Below, one piece after another: positions 8,111 through 16,850 of a stretch of DNA of 64,000 bases. Position 1 is the first letter of the stretch; every line of letters begins with the position of its first letter. The position numbers were made by a program, and so were the translations under genes. Origin of the DNA: Paenarthrobacter sp. GOM3 (GTDB taxonomy: Bacteria; Actinomycetota; Actinomycetes; Actinomycetales; Micrococcaceae); NCBI RefSeq assembly GCF_018215265.2, contig NZ_CP136562.1:3038001-3102000 (forward strand), read 5' to 3'. A model generated the notes under the pieces. It made no database searches and was not told the origin of the DNA. It saw only the letters and a list, made by a program, of their open reading frames with translations.

Positions 8111-9331
8111 CTAGTTGCCCGGGTACCTCGACAGGAAGTCCGCCATGCGGCCAATCGCTTCTTCGATGTCCTTGACGTTGGGCAGCGTGACCATCCGGAA
8201 GTGGTCTGGGCGTACCCAGTTGAAGGCTCGCCCGTGGGAGACCAGGATTTTCTGTTCCTTCAGGAGGTCCAGGACAAATTTCTCGTCGTCCCTGATGTGG
8301 TAGACCTCCGGGTCCAGTTTGGGGAAGAGGTAGAGAGCTCCCCTGGCCTGCTGCGTACTGACCCCGGGAATGGCATTGAGCAGATCGTAGGCCTTGTTGC
8401 GCTGTTCCAGCAGGCGGCCTCCGGGCAGGATGAGGTCGTTGATGCTCTGGTAGCCGCCAAGAGCCGTCTGGATGGCGTGCTGCGCCGGGACGTTGGCACA
8501 CAGGCGCATGTTAGCCAACAGGTTAATGCCTTCAAGGTAGTCGGCAGCGTCCTTCTTGGGCCCTGAAATAGCCATCCAGCCTGCGCGGTACCCGCAGACC
8601 CGGTAGGCCTTGGACAGCCCGCTGAAAGTCAGGCACAGGACGTCGTCTCCGGTCAGCCCGGCAAGATTGACGTGGACTGCGTCCTCATAAAGGATTTTCT
8701 CGTAGATTTCATCCGAGAAAAGAACCAGCCCATGCTTTTCGGCCAAGGCAACAATCTTCTTGAGGGTTTCCTCGGGGTAGACGGCTCCGGTGGGGTTGTT
8801 GGGGTTGATGACCACGATTCCCTTGGTGCGCGGGGTGATCTTGGCTTCGAGGTCCTCGAGGTCGGGCTGCCAACCGGAATCTTCGTCGCAGAGGTAGTGA
8901 ACGGGACGGCCGCCGGCCAAAGCAACCGATGCCGTCCACAGAGGGTAGTCCGGAGTGGGAATCAGGACCTCGTCGCCATCTTCGAGGAGGGCCATGAGGG
9001 ACATGGTGATCAGTTCGCTGACCCCGTTGCCCAGGTAGATATCGTCGACGTGGATGTTCTGGATCCCGCGGGTCTGGTAGTACTGCGAGACCGCGGTCCT
9101 CGCCGAGAAAATGCCGCGCGAGTCGCTGTAGCCCTGGGCGTTCGGCAAGTGGCGGATCATGTCCACCAAAATGGCGTCAGGCGCTTCAAAGCCGAAAGGA
9201 GCCGGGTTTCCGATATTCAGTTTGAGGATCCTGTGACCCTCCGCCTCCATCTGCTGGGCGGCCTGAAGAATCGGTCCACGGATGTCGTAAAGGACATTAT
9301 GAAGCTTGGTGGACTGCTTGAAATTCGCCAT
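8111..9331 (-). CDS. alaA: AlaA-like alanine/aspartate aminotransferase (PLP fold type I)
   Basis: This class I/II PLP enzyme of 406 aa matches AlaA-type glutamate-pyruvate aminotransferases: LNIGNPAPFGFEAPD near the N-terminus, the NPNNPTG motif (about 176-182), SDEIY (about 206-210), and the Schiff-base lysine K241 in FSGLSKAYRVCGYRAGW. A C-terminal Arg in DHFRMVTLP should bind the substrate carboxylate. It probably interconverts pyruvate and alanine with glutamate in the cytoplasm. The substrate assignment rests on resemblance to AlaA and could be broader. It is a single-gene unit, with a strong terminator upstream (from the osmoprotectant operon) and a hairpin downstream. Confidence 0.9.
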   Translation of the reverse strand: MANFKQSTKLHNVLYDIRGPILQAAQQMEAEGHRILKLNIGNPAPFGFEAPDAILVDMIRHLPNAQGYSDSRGIFSARTAVSQYYQTRGIQNIHVDDIYLGNGVSELITMSLMALLEDGDEVLIPTPDYPLWTASVALAGGRPVHYLCDEDSGWQPDLEDLEAKITPRTKGIVVINPNNPTGAVYPEETLKKIVALAEKHGLVLFSDEIYEKILYEDAVHVNLAGLTGDDVLCLTFSGLSKAYRVCGYRAGWMAISGPKKDAADYLEGINLLANMRLCANVPAQHAIQTALGGYQSINDLILPGGRLLEQRNKAYDLLNAIPGVSTQQARGALYLFPKLDPEVYHIRDDEKFVLDLLKEQKILVSHGRAFNWVRPDHFRMVTLPNVKDIEEAIGRMADFLSRYPGN

Positions 9332-9390
9332 CCCTCAAATATGCCACACGGGTGATGGACTTCTGCTGAGACTTGACTCACACAAACGAC

Positions 9391-9430
9391 GACGGCGGTG
9401 ACGGGCCCGCGCGGGTCCGTCACCGCCGTC
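9391..9430 (-). terminator. Strong terminator of the osmoprotectant transporter operon
   Basis: GACGGCGGTGACGG (9391-9404) pairs perfectly with CCGTCACCGCCGTC (9417-9430), a 14-bp GC-rich stem with a 12-base loop. On the minus strand it follows the substrate-binding-protein stop and is trailed by a T-rich stretch (CGTTTGTGTG). This fits an intrinsic terminator separating the operon from the aminotransferase gene. Confidence 0.85.
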
Positions 9431-9451
9431 GTACGCGGTTTTCGTCAGGTG

Positions 9452-10408
9452 TTACTTAACGATGCCCTTGTCCTTCAGCCATGCGGCTGCGGCATCCTTG
9501 GGGCTCTGCTTCTGATCGCCGCTCACTGCACGGTTCAGGTTGATCAGGTCATCGGTGGTCAGGGTCTTGGAAACGTTATTGAGCGCTTCCTTGGCCTTGT
9601 CCGTCATCTTGGCCTTGCTGTAGAGCGGCACGACCTGCTGGGCCTTGAAGTTGTTCTTGGGATCCTCAAGGACCACGAGGTCGTTGTCGACGATGGAGGG
9701 AGTGGTGGTGTAGATGTCAGCCACCTGGACCTTGTCCTCCAGCAGCGCCTGCAGGGTCAGGTTACCGCCGCCGTCGTTGAACGGCTGCAGTCCCTTGAGT
9801 TCGCAGTTGTAGTTCTTCTTCAGCCCCGGGAAGCCGTAGGAACGGGTCTCGAACGTGGCCGGAGCTGCCATGGTGAAGTCCTTGCAGACCTTGGCCAGGT
9901 CCTCGATGGACTTCAACTGGTACTTCTCGGCGGTGGCCTTGGTAACCACCATGGCGTCCTTGTCCTCTGCCTTCGAGGCTTCCAGGACGGCCAGCCCATC
10001 GGGGAGCTTGCCCGAAAGTGCCTTGTAGACGTCCTCAGCTGACACCTCGGAAGCCTCGGTATCAACGTAGGACAGCAGGTTGCCCGAGTAGTCCGGCACG
10101 AGGTCGATGGAGCCATCCTGGACGGCCTTGAAATAGATCTCGCGCGATCCGATGTTCGGCTTGGACGTTGCTGTGAGGCCTGCGGCGTTCAGGGCACCAA
10201 CGTAGATTTCTGCGATGACCTGGCTTTCCGGGAAGTCGGCAGAGCCGACCACCAGCGAGCCACCGGCAGCTGAGCCGCTGGGCGCCGAGGTGGATGGCGT
10301 GGCCAGCGGGCTGCCGCCACAGGCGCTCAACGCGAGGGCTACACCCAGGCCGGCTGCGAGGCCGCCAAGTCCACGGCGCGTAAGGGTCATGGGGACGGGA
10401 TTTTTCAT
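9452..10408 (-). CDS. Osmoprotectant (glycine betaine/choline/carnitine) ABC transporter substrate-binding lipoprotein
   Basis: This OpuCC/OsmF-type binding protein catches quaternary ammonium compatible solutes outside the membrane. It starts with a lipoprotein signal peptide whose lipobox ALSAC places the lipidated cysteine at residue 30. A twin arginine (TRRGLGG, residues 10-16) precedes the hydrophobic stretch, so Tat export is possible. The mature part has the type II fold signature: VVGSADFPESQVIAEIY, NIGSREIYFKAVQDGSIDLVPDYSGN and LLEDKVQVADIYTT. Its ATG lies 9 bases after AAGGAGGT and overlaps the permease stop by 4 bases (ATGA), so it is the last gene of a four-gene operon. Which solute is bound cannot be read from sequence alone. 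Confidence 0.92.
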   Translation of the reverse strand: MKNPVPMTLTRRGLGGLAAGLGVALALSACGGSPLATPSTSAPSGSAAGGSLVVGSADFPESQVIAEIYVGALNAAGLTATSKPNIGSREIYFKAVQDGSIDLVPDYSGNLLSYVDTEASEVSAEDVYKALSGKLPDGLAVLEASKAEDKDAMVVTKATAEKYQLKSIEDLAKVCKDFTMAAPATFETRSYGFPGLKKNYNCELKGLQPFNDGGGNLTLQALLEDKVQVADIYTTTPSIVDNDLVVLEDPKNNFKAQQVVPLYSKAKMTDKAKEALNNVSKTLTTDDLINLNRAVSGDQKQSPKDAAAAWLKDKGIVK

Positions 10409-11148
10409 GGTGTACCTCCTTGAACGGCAGCCCCGGCGGGAGCTGTGGCTGTGAGATCGTCGGCCGCCTTCTGGCGGCCGCTTGAATCGAGGGTCAGGCC
10501 GGGTGAGAGAACAAGCCTCTGCACGCCGGCAAGGATCAGGTCCACGGCGATGGCGAGCCCGGCAATGAGCAGGGAACCGCCAAGCATGCGTGGGAAGTCC
10601 TGCAGGACGAGCCCGTCAAACAGGTAACGTCCCAAACCGCCCAGGGGCAGGTAGGCCACTACCGAGACGGTGGCAATGACCTGCAGGACCGCGGTGCGGA
10701 TGCCGCCGAACATGACTTGCAGGCCGTTGGGGAGTTCCACCCGGAAGAGGATCTGGAGTTCGGTCATGCCCATGGCCCGGGCAGCGTCCACCACCACAGC
10801 GTCGACGCTGGAGATCCCGGCGTAGGTGCCGGCGAGGAGCGGAGGGACCGTCAGGATCACCAGGGCCCACACCGGTGGCATCAAACCACTTCCGGCGAGC
10901 AGGGCAAACAGGACCAGCAAGCCGAGCGTTGGCAAGGCACGCAGCGCACCGGCCACCGCCACGGCAACCACCCGCCCACGCCCTGTATGGCCGATGAACA
11001 GCCCGATGGGTACGGCGATGATTGCGGCGATGAGGAGCACCAAAGCGCTGTATTGCAGGTGCTCGAAGGTACGGGTGGGGATTCCACCGCTTCCCCTCCA
11101 ATGGATGGGATCGGTCAACCACGCTATGGTCTCGGCGAAGATGTTCAC
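10405..11148 (-). CDS. Osmoprotectant ABC transporter permease (second)
   Basis: This is an integral membrane subunit of the OpuC-type importer (BPD_transp_1 fold). The 247 residues contain about five or six hydrophobic helices. The EAA-type loop that contacts the ATPase reads DAARAMGMTELQILFRVELPNGL (about 117-139). It begins with GTG overlapping the stop of the preceding permease by 4 bases and ends with TGA inside the start of the binding-protein gene, so translation is coupled on both sides. The C-terminal 35 residues are a polar Ala/Asp-rich tail. Two different permease genes suggest a heterodimeric channel. Confidence 0.9.
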   Translation of the reverse strand: MNIFAETIAWLTDPIHWRGSGGIPTRTFEHLQYSALVLLIAAIIAVPIGLFIGHTGRGRVVAVAVAGALRALPTLGLLVLFALLAGSGLMPPVWALVILTVPPLLAGTYAGISSVDAVVVDAARAMGMTELQILFRVELPNGLQVMFGGIRTAVLQVIATVSVVAYLPLGGLGRYLFDGLVLQDFPRMLGGSLLIAGLAIAVDLILAGVQRLVLSPGLTLDSSGRQKAADDLTATAPAGAAVQGGTP

Positions 11149-11885
11149 GAGGACGCCCCCGGATCGGGGTGCAGGGCCGCGTGCGGAACGACGGGCCCGG
11201 ACTTGGGGTCAGTCAGCAGCGTGTTGGCGTCCTGGCGTTGGGACTTGCCGCCGACGGCCCGGGTCCACGGGGTCAGCAACCGCTCGAGGATGACCAGGAC
11301 GGCGTCCATGATCAGCGCCAGGACAAGGATGGCGATGATGCCCACAACCACTTCGGTGATGAAGGTCCGCTGGAGGCCGTCTGTGAACAGGACCCCAAGG
11401 TTTCCCACACCAAGGAGCGCCGCAACGCTGACCAACGAAATATTGCTGACCGACACCACGCGGAGGCCCGCGAACAGGACAGGCAGGGACAGCGGGAGGT
11501 CCACCTGGAAGAACCTGGGCAGCGGTTTGAAGCCCATGGCTACGGCCGCGTTGCGAAGGTCGTCGTCAACGGAGTCGAAGGCGTCCATGGCGGCACGGAC
11601 CAGAAGCGCCACCGCATAAATGGTCAGCGCAACCACCACGTTGATGGGATCCAGGATCCGCGTGCCGAGGACGGTGGGAAGAATGATGAAGAGGGCCAAG
11701 GACGGAATCGTGTAGAGCAGCGACGTCGCGGTGGCTACCACCGACCGGAGTGCGGCATTGCGCCGGGCCAGTTGGGCCAGGGGAATCGAAATCAGCAGCC
11801 CAAGGATCATGGGAACAATGGCGAGCACCAGATGCTGCCCGGCCAGTCCCAGGACCATGCCACTGTTGGCAAGGAACCACTCCAT
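11145..11885 (-). CDS. Osmoprotectant ABC transporter permease (first)
   Basis: This is the partner permease of the importer. The open frame extends upstream to 12140, but that part is antisense-like noise within the ATPase gene. The real start is ATG 11885, overlapping the ATPase stop as TGATG and giving MEWFLANSGMVLGL (246 aa). About five hydrophobic helices are visible. The cytoplasmic coupling loop is NAAVAMGFKPLPRFFQVDLPLSL (about 126-148). The C-terminus is a polar tail ending in PGASS. It is the second gene of ATPase-permease-permease-binding protein. Confidence 0.9.
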   Translation of the reverse strand: MEWFLANSGMVLGLAGQHLVLAIVPMILGLLISIPLAQLARRNAALRSVVATATSLLYTIPSLALFIILPTVLGTRILDPINVVVALTIYAVALLVRAAMDAFDSVDDDLRNAAVAMGFKPLPRFFQVDLPLSLPVLFAGLRVVSVSNISLVSVAALLGVGNLGVLFTDGLQRTFITEVVVGIIAILVLALIMDAVLVILERLLTPWTRAVGGKSQRQDANTLLTDPKSGPVVPHAALHPDPGASS

Positions 11886-12979
11886 CAGGTGGCGTCCTCC
11901 CTGTGGTGCCGGACTTCCTCGATCAGGGCAAGGACTTCCGCCCCCTTCAGCACTCCGGCCACCCGACCGTCGTCGTCCACTGCGACGCCAAGGCCCGACG
12001 GCGACGACAACGCGGCATCGAGCGCGCGGCGCAGGGTGTCGCCCTTGCGGAACAGCGAACCTCCCGGGATCAGGCCTGCCCCGTCGCGCGGAGAGGACCA
12101 GCCAAGGGGCCTTGAGTCGGCGTCCACCACCAAAGCCCACTCCCCCGACTGGCGGCCTGCATGGAGGCCGTCGGAGGGGCTGACCATGGTCACGGGGTGC
12201 AACGTCACGGCATCGGCGGGGTTGAAGGCAAGGTGGCGGAAACCGCGGTCACGTCCAACGAAGGAAGCAACGAAGTCGTTGGCTGGCGCCCGGAGGATTT
12301 CTTCCGGCGCTGCGTATTGGGCGAGCTTGCCGCCGACAGCGAACACGGCGACTTTGTCCCCGAGCACAGTGGCTTCGTCGATGTCGTGCGTGACAAAAAC
12401 GATGGTTTTGGCCAATTCCCGCTGGAGCCGCAAAAGTTCCTGTTGCAGTTCGTCGCGGACCACGGGGTCGACGGCGCTGAAGGGTTCGTCCATGAGCAGG
12501 ACGGGCGGGTCGGCAGCGAGCGCACGGGCCACCCCAACGCGCTGCTGCTGGCCACCTGAGAGTTGAGACGGATACCGCTTGCCAAGCACTGAAGCCAACC
12601 CGACGACGTCGAGCAGTTCCGCTGCGCGCTTCCGCGCCGCCGCCTTGGAAACACCGTTGAGCCGCGGAACCGTGGCGATGTTGTCCAGCACTGAGCGGTG
12701 CGGGAGCAAACCGGAAGACTGCATGACGTACCCCATGGAGCGGCGGAGCTGCGCCGCGGGAACCCGGGAGACGTCGTCGCCGGCCACCGTGATGGTTCCG
12801 CTGGTGGGCTCCACCATCCGGTTGATCATGCGCAGGGACGTGGTCTTGCCGCAGCCCGAAGGTCCGACGAAGACGGTAATCGAGCCTTCGTCGATGGACA
12901 TACTCAGAGCGTCTACCGCCGGCTGCCCGCCTTGGTATTGCTTAGTGACGCTCTTGAACTCAATCATGGCTTCAGCCAT
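11885..12979 (-). CDS. Osmoprotectant ABC transporter ATP-binding protein (OpuCA/ProV-like)
   Basis: The nucleotide-binding subunit energises the importer. Walker A GPSGCGKT is at 39-46, signature LSGGQQQR at about 139-146, Walker B LLMDEP at about 160-165 and the H-loop in FVTHDIDEA. After the ATPase core (about 240 aa) comes a C-terminal extension of about 120 residues ending in a CBS-like half (ALSSPSGLGVAVDDDGRVAGVLKG). OpuCA-type CBS modules sense ionic strength, which would fit osmotic gating here. It is the first gene of the operon; the start ATG 12979 could also be ATG 12967 (MIEFKS). The 154 bases upstream, before rsgA's stop, should hold the promoter, but I see no clear boxes. Confidence 0.92.
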   Translation of the reverse strand: MAEAMIEFKSVTKQYQGGQPAVDALSMSIDEGSITVFVGPSGCGKTTSLRMINRMVEPTSGTITVAGDDVSRVPAAQLRRSMGYVMQSSGLLPHRSVLDNIATVPRLNGVSKAAARKRAAELLDVVGLASVLGKRYPSQLSGGQQQRVGVARALAADPPVLLMDEPFSAVDPVVRDELQQELLRLQRELAKTIVFVTHDIDEATVLGDKVAVFAVGGKLAQYAAPEEILRAPANDFVASFVGRDRGFRHLAFNPADAVTLHPVTMVSPSDGLHAGRQSGEWALVVDADSRPLGWSSPRDGAGLIPGGSLFRKGDTLRRALDAALSSPSGLGVAVDDDGRVAGVLKGAEVLALIEEVRHHREDAT

Positions 12980-13133
12980 ACCCGGGCTTACCTATCTTTG
13001 GCGGACATTATCGGTAGAGCCAAACGATCATATGCAGGCTTATTACTCGGCTGCAAAGCAATCTTCACCCAGCGTAGCCAGCGGCACCGACGATGTCAGC
13101 GCCGCCACGGATTCCGTAATGAATCGGCAATGT

Positions 13134-14297
13134 TCACCGTTTGCGTCGTTTACCGCCCTTCCCTGCGCGTTCTTCAGCTTGATCGTGCCTGTACCGCTCC
13201 GCGGCGCGCTGGCCCCTGTCCGCGGACATGACCTTTTGGTGCCATTCCCGCTGGTAGGCCCGGCGTGCTGCGGCGTCATGTTTCCTGGTGAGGGCGGCCA
13301 GTTCGCGCTGAAGTTTCAGGTAGCTGGCCCAACGCCTGGGATCGAGCGACTCGTCCGCGAGCGCCTCCTGGACGGCGCATCCAGGCTCTGCCTGGTGGGC
13401 GCAGTCGGCAAAGCGGCATTGGGTGAAGAGTTCGTCGAGGTCCCCGAACATCTCGTCCATTCCGTCATCCGCGTCGAAGAGCCCAAAACCGCGCACGCCC
13501 GGAGTGTCCATCAGCACAGCGCCCCCGGCCAAGGGCACCAATTCGCGTGAGGTTGTGGTGTGTTTTCCTTTGCCGTCGCCCGCTCTGACGGCGCCGGTCT
13601 GCTGGATCTCCCGTCCGGCGAGTGCGTTGATGAGGGTTGATTTGCCAGCGCCGGACGGACCCAGCAGGACCAGCGTTGCGCCCCCGGGAATGTGGCGCAT
13701 CAGTTCGTCGAGGCCGTCGCCCTGCTCAGCGGAGGTGGTGACGACCTCCACACCGGCTGCCTGGAGGATCACTTCCCCCACGACGTCATCAGCCAGATGG
13801 GCAAGGTCCGCTTTGGTAATGACGACCAGTGGCGTGGCGCCCGAGTCCCACGCGGCAACGAGGGTCCGTTCCAGTCGGTTATGGGTCAACGGACGGTCCA
13901 CGGGAACCACCACTGCCACGATGTCGATGTTGGAGCCCAGGATCTGCTCCTCCGAGGAAGCCTCGAAGGCGCGCTTGCGGCTCAGGGCCGAATGCCGCGG
14001 CAGGACGTCGACGACGGCTGGCTCGCCGGCGTTGTTGTGGCCGAGCCACACCCAGTCCCCGGTGGCTGGAACCAGGCCGTGTGCCGGATAGGGCAGGTGG
14101 AGGAGACCGTCACGTGATGCCACGAGGACCCGGTTCCGGTCGAGGCGGACGACGCGGCCGGGCGTGGCCCGCGCATCAGGAGCCGCATTGGCGCGGAAAA
14201 GCTCCGCAGTCCTCCCGGTGAAGCCATATTCCACGGGTCCGTGAAGTTCCTGGCTGGTATTGGTTGAAGGGTTGCTTGAGGAAGCGTAAGTGTTCAA
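13134..14297 (-). CDS. rsgA: Ribosome small-subunit-dependent GTPase RsgA
   Basis: RsgA is a circularly permuted GTPase that checks late 30S maturation. An N-terminal OB fold (about 45-105) is followed by G4 TKAD (161-164), then G1 GPSGAGKS (213-220) and G3 DTPG (264-267), the permuted order. The C-terminal zinc site is intact: C294, C299, H301 and C307 in QCRFADCAHQAEPGCAV. The last 50 residues are a basic tail (RKHDAAARRAYQREW, KGGKRRKR). No ATG or GTG exists near the expected start. I chose TTG 14297, which has AGAGG seven bases upstream and gives 387 aa; the frame extends farther, but that part overlaps a separate small ORF. Confidence 0.92.
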   Translation of the reverse strand: MNTYASSSNPSTNTSQELHGPVEYGFTGRTAELFRANAAPDARATPGRVVRLDRNRVLVASRDGLLHLPYPAHGLVPATGDWVWLGHNNAGEPAVVDVLPRHSALSRKRAFEASSEEQILGSNIDIVAVVVPVDRPLTHNRLERTLVAAWDSGATPLVVITKADLAHLADDVVGEVILQAAGVEVVTTSAEQGDGLDELMRHIPGGATLVLLGPSGAGKSTLINALAGREIQQTGAVRAGDGKGKHTTTSRELVPLAGGAVLMDTPGVRGFGLFDADDGMDEMFGDLDELFTQCRFADCAHQAEPGCAVQEALADESLDPRRWASYLKLQRELAALTRKHDAAARRAYQREWHQKVMSADRGQRAAERYRHDQAEERAGKGGKRRKR

Positions 14298-14325
14298 TGG
14301 AAGCCTCTGCTGAGGCCCGGCCGCC

Positions 14326-14418
14326 CTAGTTTTGGCAGGCTGATGCCGGGACAGGAATGGTGGGGTGATGACGGTGCGCCGCAACTGTGTGCGGGGCGCG
14401 CAAGATCGTGGCAATCAT
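14326..14418 (-). CDS. Possible 30-aa leader peptide upstream of rsgA
   Basis: On the minus strand a near-ideal Shine-Dalgarno (GAGGAGGTGG) stands six bases before ATG 14418. It opens a 30-codon frame, MIATILRAPHTVAAHRHHPT and ten more residues ending ASACQN, stopped by TAG at 14326-14328, 28 bases before the rsgA TTG start. The peptide has an AHRHHP cluster and one Cys near the end. The ribosome-binding site is stronger than that of rsgA. It could be a regulatory leader ORF, a small protein or, less likely, chance. There is no homology I recognise. Confidence 0.45.
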   Translation of the reverse strand: MIATILRAPHTVAAHRHHPTIPVPASACQN

Positions 14419-14477
14419 CAAATCCACCTCCTCGGCATCAAGGGCCGGCTACTCAAAGTCCGGCAACGATGTTCAGA

Positions 14478-14505
14478 CTAGCCAACAGCCATCGCTTTTG
14501 GCTAG
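14478..14505 (-). terminator. Hairpin downstream of the NUDIX gene
   Basis: CTAGCCAA (14478-14485) pairs with TTGGCTAG (14498-14505), and an inner AGC/GCT extends the stem. It starts 10 bases past the NUDIX stop on the minus strand. It probably ends that transcript before the rsgA leader region. Confidence 0.6.
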
Positions 14506-14514
14506 GCCTGCGGG

Positions 14515-14967
14515 TTAGTTGAGCTTCCCGTCCTCGGGTCGCTCCCGGTGGAGGCGCAGGGCAGTGTCCACCAGGGAGACCCTGTTCAGCTTTCCCACAT
14601 CCTCCAGGGGGATCCACGCCGCATGCGTGGTGCTTCCGTCCACCTCATGGGTGAGCTCGCCTCCCACCACGGTGGCTTCATAGACCAAGCGGAGCGCCTC
14701 GAAGTCCGTCACGGTCCCATCGGGCCGGGTTTCATCCTGCCAGTGGCCCACGTCTATGCCCAGCATCCGTTCGATCTTCGCTTCATAGCCGGTTTCTTCG
14801 AAGACTTCCCGCCGGCATCCGTCCACCGGATGTTCCGCAAAGTCGAGTCCCCCGCCGGGAAGCGTCCAGCCTTCCTTATCGTCCTGTTTCCAGTAGGCCA
14901 GCAGGATTCGCCCATCCCTGACGATCACGGCGTAGGCGGCTGGGCGGGTATCGAACTGCAGCGTCAT
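14515..14967 (-). CDS. NUDIX hydrolase
   Basis: The 150-aa single-domain protein carries a complete NUDIX box: G39, E45, R53, E54, E57, E58 and G60 in the pattern Gx5Ex7REUxEExGU. It therefore hydrolyses a nucleoside diphosphate linked to another moiety with Mg2+. Flanking beta strands (AAYAVIVRDGRILLAYW) match MutT-like folds; the substrate cannot be assigned. The start ATG 14967 gives MTLQFDTRP. A hairpin follows its stop. The beta-galactosidase gene ends 36 bases upstream in the same direction, so read-through transcription is possible. Confidence 0.92.
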   Translation of the reverse strand: MTLQFDTRPAAYAVIVRDGRILLAYWKQDDKEGWTLPGGGLDFAEHPVDGCRREVFEETGYEAKIERMLGIDVGHWQDETRPDGTVTDFEALRLVYEATVVGGELTHEVDGSTTHAAWIPLEDVGKLNRVSLVDTALRLHRERPEDGKLN

Positions 14968-15003
14968 GGTGCCAGCATATGCGCCGCTCCGGACGCCCTT
15001 CTC

Positions 15004-16800
15004 CTACGAAAGCTCCGCAGCAGTTATCGGCCCAGCTTCCTCCGGGCCCAGGTCCGGCTTTTCGCGAAGCTCGACGACGGTCCCCGGCTTAGTCAGTTCA
15101 AGAACCTTGATCGTGTTGCGGCCGGCTTTTACCAAGGGGGCCGGGGCGTAAAGGGCTCCCTGCGGGCCCTTCTCCCAATACCGCCCAAGCAGGAAGCCGT
15201 TGAGCCAGACGAATCCTTTGCCGGAATCGGGCAGCGCAATGTAGGTGTCGGCGGGCTGCCCGACGTCGAAGTGGGTTCCTGCCAGGTCCTCCAGGTCTTC
15301 TTCCTTCCAGTCCGCCAAGGCAACTGGGATCTGGGTCCAGTGGAAGGTGTAGCGCTGGTTGATGAGGACGCCGCCCAGGATGCCTTTCCCGTGTCCGGTC
15401 AGCGGGCCGTAATTAATGCGGCCAAGGTTCTCAACGAGGATCTCGAGCTTGGCCGGCACGCCACGTCCGGTGACAACCAGCCCCTCAGCACCAGTGACAT
15501 CATCCAGGACCCCGGCGAAGTCGCCATCCACCCACACATAGGCCCGATCGTTCAGCCCAGCGATCTTCAGGCGGCTTTCCGTGGGGGCATCGGCGCGTCC
15601 GGGAAGGATGGCTTCGGAGGCGTAGAGGACCATTCCGGCATCGAGCCCCAATTGCTCGAAGCTGAGGGGTTTGACGCTGCTCGTGGGCTTACCGGCTGCC
15701 CGGAGCAAGTCCAGCAGGTCCGGAGCTTCCGGCAAAGCCAACGACCGGGCGGGGACCACCGGAGCTTCGGCGAGCAGTTCTGCGGGGATTTCCGGCAGGT
15801 CCTCAATGCCCTGCGCGCGGTAGAACTCAGCGCGGAAAGCATGGAACTTGGCAGTCAAGGCACCATTTTCGGCGATGGGTGCGTCCGAGTCGTAGCTGGT
15901 GACTGTCGGCTGCAGCATGGTGCCGTCGTGGTTACTGCCGGACCACAGGCCAAAGTTGGTTCCACCATGAGCCATGTAGACGCAAAGCGAGCCGCCAAGG
16001 TCAAGCATTTTCCGCGCTTCCAAGGCCGCGTCCTCGGCATCCCTGCGGTGGTGGTGCTCGCCCCAGTGGTCGAACCAACCGCCCCAGAATTCGACATTGA
16101 AGAATGGCTCATCAGGCCTTCGTCGCTGCCAGGTTGCCACAGCTTCGTCACCCCGGCTTCCCAGGGTTGCTGTCGCCCAGGTTCCTTCCACCGAACCGCC
16201 GTCGAGGAAGTAGTCGGTGCCGCCGTCGGCTGTGAAAAGCAGTTCCGTGATCCCGTGCTCCTCCAGGACACGCCGGTTCCAGCGGATGTACTCGTGGTCG
16301 TCGCCGTAGCTGCCGTACTCGTTTTCGATCTGGACAGCCACCACGGGTCCACCCACGGATGCCTGGCGCGGGGTAATGATGGGCAGGAGGTGGGCGAACC
16401 ACTCCTCCACTGCTGAAGTAAATCCAGGATCCATGCACCTGAGGCCGATGCCTGGGATGCCGGTCAGCCAGGCGGGGAAGCCACCGTTGTCCCATTCTGC
16501 GCAAATATAGGGCCCCGGGCGGACAATCACGTCCAGGCCCTCCTCGGCGGCCAGGTCAATGAACCGTCCCAGGTCACACCATCCGCTAAAGTCCGGGGCC
16601 TGATCCGGCCTGGGCTGGTGGAAGTTCCACGCGACATAGGTGTCCACCGTGTTGGCGCCCATGGCCTTGAGTCGACGCAGCCGGTCCTGCCACAGCTCCG
16701 GGTGGACGCGGAAGTAGTGGATGGCTCCGGCGAGGATGCGGTACGGTTCACCCGAACGATAAAGGACAGCGTCGTGGTAGCTCAAGAGGGCGTTGTTCAC
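15004..16800 (-). CDS. Glycoside hydrolase family 35 beta-galactosidase
   Basis: GH35 enzymes remove terminal beta-galactose by a retaining mechanism. The 598-aa protein starts the TIM barrel with RILAGAIHYFRVHPELW and TYVAWNFHQP. The acid/base is E161 in QIENEYG and the nucleophile is E237 in FFNVEFWGGW, at the positions expected by analogy with human GLB1. C-terminal beta-sandwich domains follow (YVWVDGDFAGVLDD, FVWLNGFLLGRYW). There is no signal peptide, so it should act inside the cell on imported oligosaccharides. GTG 16800 is used as start because homology begins immediately after; no clear ribosome-binding site is seen. It is divergent from the pirin gene. Confidence 0.93.
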   Translation of the reverse strand: MNNALLSYHDAVLYRSGEPYRILAGAIHYFRVHPELWQDRLRRLKAMGANTVDTYVAWNFHQPRPDQAPDFSGWCDLGRFIDLAAEEGLDVIVRPGPYICAEWDNGGFPAWLTGIPGIGLRCMDPGFTSAVEEWFAHLLPIITPRQASVGGPVVAVQIENEYGSYGDDHEYIRWNRRVLEEHGITELLFTADGGTDYFLDGGSVEGTWATATLGSRGDEAVATWQRRRPDEPFFNVEFWGGWFDHWGEHHHRRDAEDAALEARKMLDLGGSLCVYMAHGGTNFGLWSGSNHDGTMLQPTVTSYDSDAPIAENGALTAKFHAFRAEFYRAQGIEDLPEIPAELLAEAPVVPARSLALPEAPDLLDLLRAAGKPTSSVKPLSFEQLGLDAGMVLYASEAILPGRADAPTESRLKIAGLNDRAYVWVDGDFAGVLDDVTGAEGLVVTGRGVPAKLEILVENLGRINYGPLTGHGKGILGGVLINQRYTFHWTQIPVALADWKEEDLEDLAGTHFDVGQPADTYIALPDSGKGFVWLNGFLLGRYWEKGPQGALYAPAPLVKAGRNTIKVLELTKPGTVVELREKPDLGPEEAGPITAAELS

Positions 16801-16850
16801 GTGGAACAGATTAGCTCAATTTCCAACATTTATGCACAGGTGATGAACAC

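Noticed and set aside
14548..16416. 622-codon plus-strand frame across the NUDIX and beta-galactosidase genes
   Set aside because: It crosses two genes on the other strand with clear catalytic motifs; the plus-strand product has no recognisable fold.
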